From positions 1 through 64,000 of the forward strand of contig NZ_MRCM01000022.1 in the NCBI RefSeq assembly GCF_002303885.1: a stretch of DNA of 64,000 bases, read 5' to 3'. Under the pieces are notes generated by a model. The model saw only the letters and a program-made list of their open reading frames with translations. It made no database searches and was not told the DNA's origin. The DNA comes from Flavobacterium sp. ACN2. Its GTDB lineage: Bacteria; Bacteroidota; Bacteroidia; Flavobacteriales; Flavobacteriaceae. This document shows positions 62,301 through 64,000 of the stretch, piece after piece (within the stretch, counting starts at the first letter, position 1; every line of letters begins with the position of its first letter). The position numbers and the translations under genes are program-made.

Positions 62301-64000
62301 GGATTCGATATTATGCTTAAAGATTATCAGGAAGCTAGATGTTCCAACACAGGAAGCCGTGTAGGTATAAATGGTTGGTATGCCAACGGACAATCTTATG
62401 CTTATCTGCAAGGAGAACTTGGAATTAGAATTAAATTATCTTTCTTAAAACTAAAGGTTCCAATTATTTCTGGAGGAGCCGCAGTTTTATTACAAGCGAA
62501 ATTACCAAATCCAGTTTGGATGCGCGGGTATGTGGCAGGAAATATGAATATTTTAGGAGGACTGATAAAAGGAAAATTCAGATTTAAATTTGAATTAGGC
62601 GAAGAATGCCAATTTGAAAATGCATCGCCACTAGGAGGTATTAAATTAATCACCGATGTGACTCCAAAACAAAGCTCTACAGATGTAGACGTTTTTGCTG
62701 TGCCACAAGCTGCATTTTCAATGAAAGTAAATGAAGCTTTTGTAATTCCTGAAGACGCAGGCGATGTGACTTATAAAGTTATATTAGAAAAATTCAAAGT
62801 ATTTGATGGAACCAAAGAAATTCCAGGAGTTTTTGAATGGAGTAGTATGAAAGACAGAGTTAATTTTGTTTCAACAGATATTCTTCCTCCTCATAAAGAA
62901 TTGAAAGTTCAAGTTGAGGTTAGTTTCCAAAAAATGGTAAATGGCGTATTCCAGCCTATAAAAGTAGACGGAAAAGTGGCCACAGAATTTGAAGAAAGAA
63001 TATTTACAACAGGAGGCGCGCCAAACCATATTCCGCTTACCAATATTAAATACTCTTATCCAGTTGTAGATCAAAAGTATTTCCTTGAAGAAGAATATTC
63101 AAAAGGATATATCCAACTGAAGCGTGGTCAGGATTATTTGTTTGAAGATTCTAATTGGGAGACCAGTATTAAGATGGCGCAAGACGGAACTTCTAACTCA
63201 AAAGCAGTGGCATTTAACTATGATACTACTTCAAATGAAGTATATTATAACTTGCCCAATATCGATCAGGATAAGAAATATAATTTCTCTATCGTTAGTA
63301 ATTTAAAGCAGAATACAACAAGAAATACGACATCGAATACAAAGACAAATACGATTAGTGATGAGGGTAATGATATACAAATAAAAGAAAATCAAGCCGA
63401 TGCCGTATCTAAATCTGAAGGAACTATTGATCGTCTGACCTATTCATTCAACACCAGTAAGTACAGAACTTTTGCATCTAAGATGAATGCGATCAGTACT
63501 CAAAACTATAACTTCGGAATTTTAGATTCAGATGTAATTTATTTGAGTAATACTATTTCAAGTCAGGAAGCCTTTGATATAGTTGATCTTATGGGTGTAG
63601 CTTATAGTGATAATAAAGCCGTAATAACAGCAGAATCTAAGTTGAATGATCAATACTACCTAGTAGATATTTATCCGTATTTATACAAAGATTATCCTTT
63701 AAATGGCACTTTCACTATAACCAATAGAGACACTAACGAGTTAGGTGTGGTTCCAGTCAAAGGAATCCCGCTTAGTTCTTATTATACGGTTAGTTTAGAA
63801 AACAATATCAATCAGTCGTATACAAGAGGAAATTTCCCATTTAATTACAATATGCCATTTTTCTATAAGGAAGACTGGGTCGATTTAAATAACCAAATAG
63901 TTAACTCATACGTTAACGGAGACGCTGGCATTATGGCGCTTTCTCAACGATTTCATAATAGTAATTTCCAATTCATGAGACATGGAAATTATGAGATAGT
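59379..64000 (+). CDS. Giant secreted protein of the toxin locus, 3' end outside the window
   Basis: At least 1540 residues, open at the window edge. Signal peptide about 1-24 (LSVVFSYGQ). Long repeated strand-rich segments (KAKALLLPNSSVELKLVNG; GTVGFGNFPVSIGNINVAINGDD; IDFDLGINLMES) suggest a surface or outer-membrane beta-rich body. It also has a Thr-rich linker (TTTTPATNATANTG, about 410). No recognised catalytic motif or toxin fold in the visible part. It follows the barrel gene with a 90-base gap containing a small ACTCTTT/AAAGAGT hairpin. It may be another delivery or displayed component; nothing proves a role. Confidence 0.7.
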   Translation, partial: MKKNYKIHFATLLILLSVVFSYGQEIQPPKELSAASSSIQKIEAADRWVDKFSNQDLVELPIGIRNTVNNIQYSIGITKATFTPEYTTLTVFCRVDIPQKDKKTGQPMQLFFGADNVKLSHQGGIMGEAKLVLLGNVDIPFNEDKWQVSLYGGFEMATGNVNDLTYVKIDCDGFKEMKISGAVEFSRDLILPIDPLTKTVDEAKTTVPKTYYNGKTVAIPNRVRGEFSFTAGSWNDILLNVSLQPFVLKDKRNGKDFDGNFQFLVSNAVLDLSDLKNDPVVVFPEYYAKNSLLVPSQESWKGVFVQTFDVGLPKEFQTTDTASSKERLHVGAQNLIIDKFGVSGTFYADNVFPLDRGITSQEKSWAYSLDHIDVTIAANTFVKANLKGQILLPISKATPEKKETTTTPATNATANTGTAGATGTDSTKPKQTNRAGLEYNGFISMEEQQLVVITKDSIAFDIWKAKALLLPNSSVELKLVNGRFLPKANLNGSVSFGTNKGATDDKDVEGKKTVDFKGITFENLQLQTVSPIISVRNMGYKGTVGFGNFPVSIGNINVAINGDDSRIDFDLGINLMESIGAGATARIGIKGKMYDDGYRQRSRYAGLDLSAIHIDCKFSGLTIKGGLILMEKDPVYGDGFNADVEVDVVDVVNVKAKAIFGRTTFRYWYFDGAVKFPPTPGVPFMITGFGGGAYYKMHRNQDIAIGEFSPSGLSYTPDEKISLGIKALIYFHVGAETICDGEAGFEMAFNSKGGINRLAIFGKANVMAKIPGLKNVTDLMGKVASNVTAKKSFLGITENDLKGSFASKYIPEAKEAIPGDLSAAVGIKMAAAVEFDFENKSMHATTDVYINTPGNFLSGTGEGGRAVWGVFHKDPKDWYMYMGTPKDRCGIKIGVAGMYLQTTSYFMAGTVLPGSPAPPPQVAQILGVELKELDYMRNENELANGGGLAFGASLDFDTGDLSFLLFYARFQAGMGFDIMLKDYQEARCSNTGSRVGINGWYANGQSYAYLQGELGIRIKLSFLKLKVPIISGGAAVLLQAKLPNPVWMRGYVAGNMNILGGLIKGKFRFKFELGEECQFENASPLGGIKLITDVTPKQSSTDVDVFAVPQAAFSMKVNEAFVIPEDAGDVTYKVILEKFKVFDGTKEIPGVFEWSSMKDRVNFVSTDILPPHKELKVQVEVSFQKMVNGVFQPIKVDGKVATEFEERIFTTGGAPNHIPLTNIKYSYPVVDQKYFLEEEYSKGYIQLKRGQDYLFEDSNWETSIKMAQDGTSNSKAVAFNYDTTSNEVYYNLPNIDQDKKYNFSIVSNLKQNTTRNTTSNTKTNTISDEGNDIQIKENQADAVSKSEGTIDRLTYSFNTSKYRTFASKMNAISTQNYNFGILDSDVIYLSNTISSQEAFDIVDLMGVAYSDNKAVITAESKLNDQYYLVDIYPYLYKDYPLNGTFTITNRDTNELGVVPVKGIPLSSYYTVSLENNINQSYTRGNFPFNYNMPFFYKEDWVDLNNQIVNSYVNGDAGIMALSQRFHNSNFQFMRHGNYEI

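Noticed and set aside
1..64000. tRNA, rRNA, insertion sequence or phage genes
   Set aside because: No cloverleaf, rRNA core motif, transposase or phage structural gene was recognised anywhere in the window.

Overview
The window is AT-rich DNA from a Bacteroidota chromosome, most likely a Flavobacterium close to the F. johnsoniae type. Supporting signs are promoters of the TAnnTTTG class, SprB-repeat and type IX secretion (T9SS) sorting-domain proteins, a TonB-receptor-like barrel of the OMP_b-brl_3 type, a DUF3822-rsmD pair, a fused alpha/beta E1 2-oxoacid dehydrogenase and Bacteroidota-style lipoproteins. No tRNA, rRNA operon, insertion sequence, CRISPR array or phage was seen.

Positions 1-40 kb are mostly core and housekeeping genes. 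They comprise a duplicated BON-lipoprotein/LysM cassette, RNase P RNA (rnpB), a dicarboxylate/amino-acid symporter, an RprXY-like two-component pair divergent from a hydrolase/outer-membrane-barrel pair, rsmD with DUF3822, a RecD/Pif1-like helicase, a PQQ propeller protein, a methyltransferase, kdsB, the fused E1 enzyme, an M1-peptidase-like outer-membrane protein without zinc ligands, a LOG-family protein, uvrA, a Fic protein, a ClC channel, ggt, an ACP-phosphodiesterase-like gene, glmM, an LpxL-like acyltransferase, a rhomboid protease, a SIMPL protein, an orphan histidine kinase, a YheT-like hydrolase and a DUF2490 protein. Many intergenic gaps hold long inverted repeats or rho-independent terminators. 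Several TAnnTTTG -7 boxes decide between alternative starts.

Positions 40.6-64 kb form one same-strand accessory locus. It starts at a TACTTTTG promoter and runs past the end of the window. It encodes a secreted fibronectin-III protein, a 1714-residue SprB-repeat protein with a C-terminal T9SS sorting domain, and a 1564-residue protein. The last has a TANFOR-like N-terminus, a fibronectin domain, a zincin motif (HELGH) and a C-terminal AHH nuclease toxin domain. An Imm11/DUF1629-like immunity protein follows 2 bases later. Next come a secreted protein of unknown function, an IPT/TIG-propeller lipoprotein, a PKD-repeat lipoprotein, an 818-residue outer-membrane barrel with a helical tail, and a giant secreted protein (>1540 residues) left open at the window edge. 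I read this as a surface-displayed polymorphic toxin/immunity locus linked to T9SS-type proteins. Delivery of the toxin is inferred, because the toxin protein has no visible sorting domain of its own.
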